Shown here one piece after another: positions 61,168 to 64,000 of a DNA stretch of 64,000 nucleotides. The position numbers and the translations under genes are program-made. The notes under the pieces are model-generated. The model had not been told where the DNA came from. It was given only the letters and a program-made list of their open reading frames with translations, and did no database searches. The DNA is from Hippophae tibetana. Its lineage: Eukaryota; Streptophyta; Magnoliopsida; Rosales; Elaeagnaceae. Each line of letters starts with the position of its first letter. Positions within the stretch are counted from its first letter, which is position 1. Location: NCBI GenBank assembly GCA_037013495.1, contig JAZDXN010000026.1, positions 1,860,001 to 1,924,000 on the forward strand, in the 5' to 3' direction.

Positions 61168-64000
61168 GTGGTTCACATTTTCAAAAATAACAAAAGATTT
61201 GGTAAATATGAGTTACAACTTTCAATGGAGATATCTTTTGACACGGGTATCGAAACCACTATTATAATATATCAAATCGAAGCTCGTATAAAATTACACA
61301 ATATGCTTTGGTCCCGACCAGGAAAATCATTTTTGTACCCAAATTATATCGTTTACATCAGTTACCGAGTGTTTAAAGTTTTTGACGCACCATTTTCATT
61401 TTCCTTACTTATGGTTTAATTCAATAGAGCTATAAAGGAGATATTGGTGCCGACCTAGGGTTGTTAATTTATATTTCCAATAAGTCTCTTTTCTTAAAAA
61501 AAAAATAGGAGAAGAGAAAAAGAAAGAGGATGTCGTTCACATTTTCAAAAATAACAAAAGATTTGGTAAATATGAGTTACAACTTTCAACGGAGATATCT
61601 TTTAACTCGGGTATCGAAACCACTATTATAATATATCAAATTGAAGCTCATATCAAATTACACAATATATTTGGTGCCGCCCAAGAAAATCGTTTTTGTA
61701 CCCAAATTACATCGTTTACATCACTTACCGAGTGTTTAATGTTTTTGACGCACGATTTTCATTTTTCTTACTTATAGTTTAATTCAATAGAGCTATACAG
61801 GAGATATTGGTGCCGACCTAGGGTTATTGATTTATATTTCTAATAAGTCTCTACTCTTCAAAAAAAAAAAAATAAGAGAAGAGAAAAATAAAGAGGAGGT
61901 TGTTCACATTTTCAAAAACAACAAAACATTTGGTAAATATGAGTTACAACTTTCAATGGAGATATCTTTTGACACGGGTATCGAAACCACTATTATAATA
62001 TATCAAATTGAAGCTCGTATCAAATTACACAATATGTTTTGTTCCCGACCAGGAAAATCGTTTTTGTACCCAAATTATATCGTTTACATCACTTATCGAG
62101 TTTTTAAAGTTTTTGACGCACCATTTTCATTTTTCTTATTTCTGGTTTAATTCAATAGAGCAATACAGGAGATATTGGTGCCGACCTAGGGTTGTTGATT
62201 TATATTTTCAATAAGTCTCTATTCTTTAAAAAAAAATAAGAGAAGAGAAAAAGAAAGACGATGTCGTTCACATTTTCAAAAATAACAAAAGATTTGGTAA
62301 ATATGAGTTACAACTTTCAACGGAGATATCTTTTAACTCGGGTATCGAAACCACTATTATAATATATCAAATTGAAGCTCATATCAAATTACACAATATA
62401 TTTGGTTCCGCCCAAGAAAATCGTTTTTGTACACAAATTACATCGTTTACATCACTTACCGAGTGTTTAAAGTTTTTGACGCACCATTTTCATTTTTCTA
62501 ATTACTGGTTTAATTCAATAGAGCAATACAGGAGATATTGGTGCTGACCTAGGGTTGCTGATTTATATTTCCCATAAGTCTCTATTCTTCAAAAAAAAAT
62601 AAGAGAAGAGAAAAAGAAAGAGGATGTCGTTCACATTTTCAAAAATAACAAAAGATTTGGTAAATATGAGTTACAACTTTCAACGGAGATATCTTTTAAC
62701 TCGGGTATCGAAACCACTATTATAATATATCAAATTGAAGCTCATATCAAATTACACAATATATTTGGTGCCGCCCAAGAAAATCGTTTTTGTACACAAA
62801 TTACATCGTTTACATCACTTACCGAGTGTTTAAAGTTTTTGACGCACCATTTTCATTTTTGTTATTTCTGGTTTAATTCAATAGAGCAATACAGGAGATA
62901 TTGGTGCTGACCTAGGGTTGCTGATTTATATTTCCCATAAGTCTCTATTCTTCAAAAAAAAAATAAGAGAAGAGAAAAAGAAAGAGGATGTCGTTCACAT
63001 TTTCAAAAATAACAAAAGATTTGGTAAATATGAGTTACAACTTTCAACGGAGATATCTTTTAACTCGGGTATCGAAACCACTATTATAATATATCATATT
63101 GAAGCTCGTATCACATTACACAATATTTTTTGGTCCCGCCCAAGAAAATCGTTTTTGTACACAAATTACATCGTTTACATCACTTATCGAGTGTTTAAAT
63201 TTTTTGACGCACCATTTTCATTCTTCTTACTTCTGGTTTAATTCAATAGAGCTATACAGGAGATATTGGTGCCGACCTAGGGTTGTTGATTTATATTTCC
63301 AATAAGTCTCTATTCTTCAAAAAAAAATAAGAGAAGAGAAAAAGAAAGAGGATGTGGTTCACATTTTCAAAAATAACAAAAGATTTGGTAAATATGAGTT
63401 ACAACTTTCAATGGAGATATCTTTTGACACGGGTATCGAAACCACTATTATAATATATCAAATCGAAGCTCGTATAAAATTACACAATATGTTTTGGTCC
63501 CGACCAGGAAAATCATTTTTGTACCCAAATTATATCGTTTACATCACTTACCGAGTGTTTAAAGTATTTGACGCACCATTTTCATTTTCCTTACTTATGG
63601 TTTAATTCAATAGAGCTATAAAGGAGATATTGGTGCCGACCTAGGGTTGTTAATTTATATTTCCAATAAGTCTCTTTTCTTAAAAAAAAATAGGAGAAGA
63701 GAAAAAGAAAGAAGATGTCGTTCACATTTTCAAAAACAACAAAACATTTGGTAAATATGAGTTACAACTTTCAACGGAGATATCTTTTGACTCGGGTATC
63801 GAAACCTCTATTATAATATATCAAATTGAAGCTCATATCAATTTACACAATATTTTTTGGTCCCTCCCAAGAAAATCGTTTTTGTACACAAATTACATCG
63901 TTTACATCACTTATCGAGTGTTTAAAATTTTGACGCACCATTTTCATTTTTCTAATTTCTGGTTTAATTCAATAGAGCAATACAGGAGATATTGGTGCTG
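61168..64000 (+). repeat. Mixed right end of the window (~8 monomers, last one cut)
   Basis: Monomer subtypes in order are: GATGTGG with CAATGGAG and CATTTTTGTACCC; a GCCGCCCAAG type with CACGATTTTC; a GTTTTGTTCCCG type; a GACGATG with GGTTCCGCCC type; a GCTGACC/GTTGCTG type; a GTATCACATT type with GGTCCCGCCC; a second GATGTGG monomer 2,186 bp after the first; and a GAAACCTC with GGTCCCTCCC type. The four-monomer order at 61,453-62,910 repeats that at 27,948-29,400. The array runs on past the window edge. Confidence 0.8.

Larger units (their letters stand above)
1..64000 (+). repeat. Satellite DNA array, ~364 bp monomer, ~176 copies
   Basis: One monomer repeats head to tail from the first to the last base. 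The landmark CCTAGGG, or a one- or two-base variant such as CCAAGGG, recurs at 322, 687, 1,777 and so on to 63,640, giving 174 periods with a mean of 363.9 bp. All monomers I read point the same way. No break, inversion or insertion of foreign sequence was seen. Arrays like this make up centromeric, pericentromeric or subtelomeric heterochromatin in plants and animals. Which of these applies cannot be read from the sequence, and I do not recognise the family. The subarrays listed below are parts of this array. The plus strand is used only because the purine-rich tract lies on it. Confidence 0.98.

Noticed and set aside
329..63605. Dozens of open frames of 64-127 codons with near-identical products
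   Set aside because: All lie at the same monomer position, mostly start at TTG, end at the same TAA, and are broken in most monomers by A-tract changes. They are copies of one chance frame in a satellite. No promoter, splice or family signature supports a gene.
1..64000. CRISPR array or bacterial repeat locus
   Set aside because: There is no short repeat with unique spacers. The entire period is repeated, and no cas-like genes are present.
1..64000. Ribosomal DNA intergenic spacer subrepeats
   Set aside because: Spacer subrepeat arrays are flanked by rRNA genes within a few kb. None is seen in 64 kb, and the array is far too long.

Overview
The whole 64 kb window is one uninterrupted satellite DNA array. 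A monomer of about 364 bp, roughly one third G+C by my count on one monomer, repeats head to tail in a single orientation. Using the CCTAGGG landmark (first at 322, last at 63,640) I count 174 consecutive periods averaging 363.9 bp, plus partial monomers at both ends. I see no gene, RNA gene, transposable element, telomere repeat or unique-sequence island. Such an array belongs to eukaryotic constitutive heterochromatin, typically centromeric, pericentromeric or subtelomeric. The AT-rich monomer of about two nucleosome lengths fits many plant satellites, but other eukaryotes remain possible and I do not recognise the family.

Each monomer has, in order: the landmark GCCGACCTAGGGTTG; an A-tract of 7 to 13 A running into a purine-rich stretch of about 35 nt; GATGTCGTTCACATTTTC; GGAGATATCTTTT with an EcoRV site; a strongly conserved block TATCGAAACCACTATTATAA; a variable segment that defines subfamilies (GGTGCCGCCC, GGTCCCGACC, GGTCCCTCCC, GGTCCCCACC, GTTCCCGACC); CATCGTTTACATCACTTA; and a pyrimidine-rich end.

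The array is a mosaic of higher-order repeats, each with a whole number of monomers. From left to right: a 4-monomer pair (322-3,231); a 5-monomer unit in four copies (2,506-4,321, 4,683-6,498, 8,319-10,132, 10,133-11,946); a trimer unit within a 16/15-monomer segmental pair (about 15,990-27,268); a diverged stretch (27.2-31.4 kb); a 5-monomer tandem pair of 1,822 bp (31.4-35.07 kb); a 7-monomer unit of 2,556 bp in about 2.4 copies (35.3-41.4 kb); a 20-monomer tandem pair of 7,283 bp with no difference at any diagnostic site I compared (41.61-56.18 kb); an overlapping 10-monomer tandem pair of 3,635 bp (53.9-61.17 kb); and a mixed tail to the window end.

Many monomers carry the same open frame, up to 107 codons, but these are copies of one chance frame in a homogenised repeat. 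They start at TTG, and A-tract length changes break them, so I do not annotate genes. The main interest is the record of recent unequal exchange: large identical duplications nested on older multimer families.
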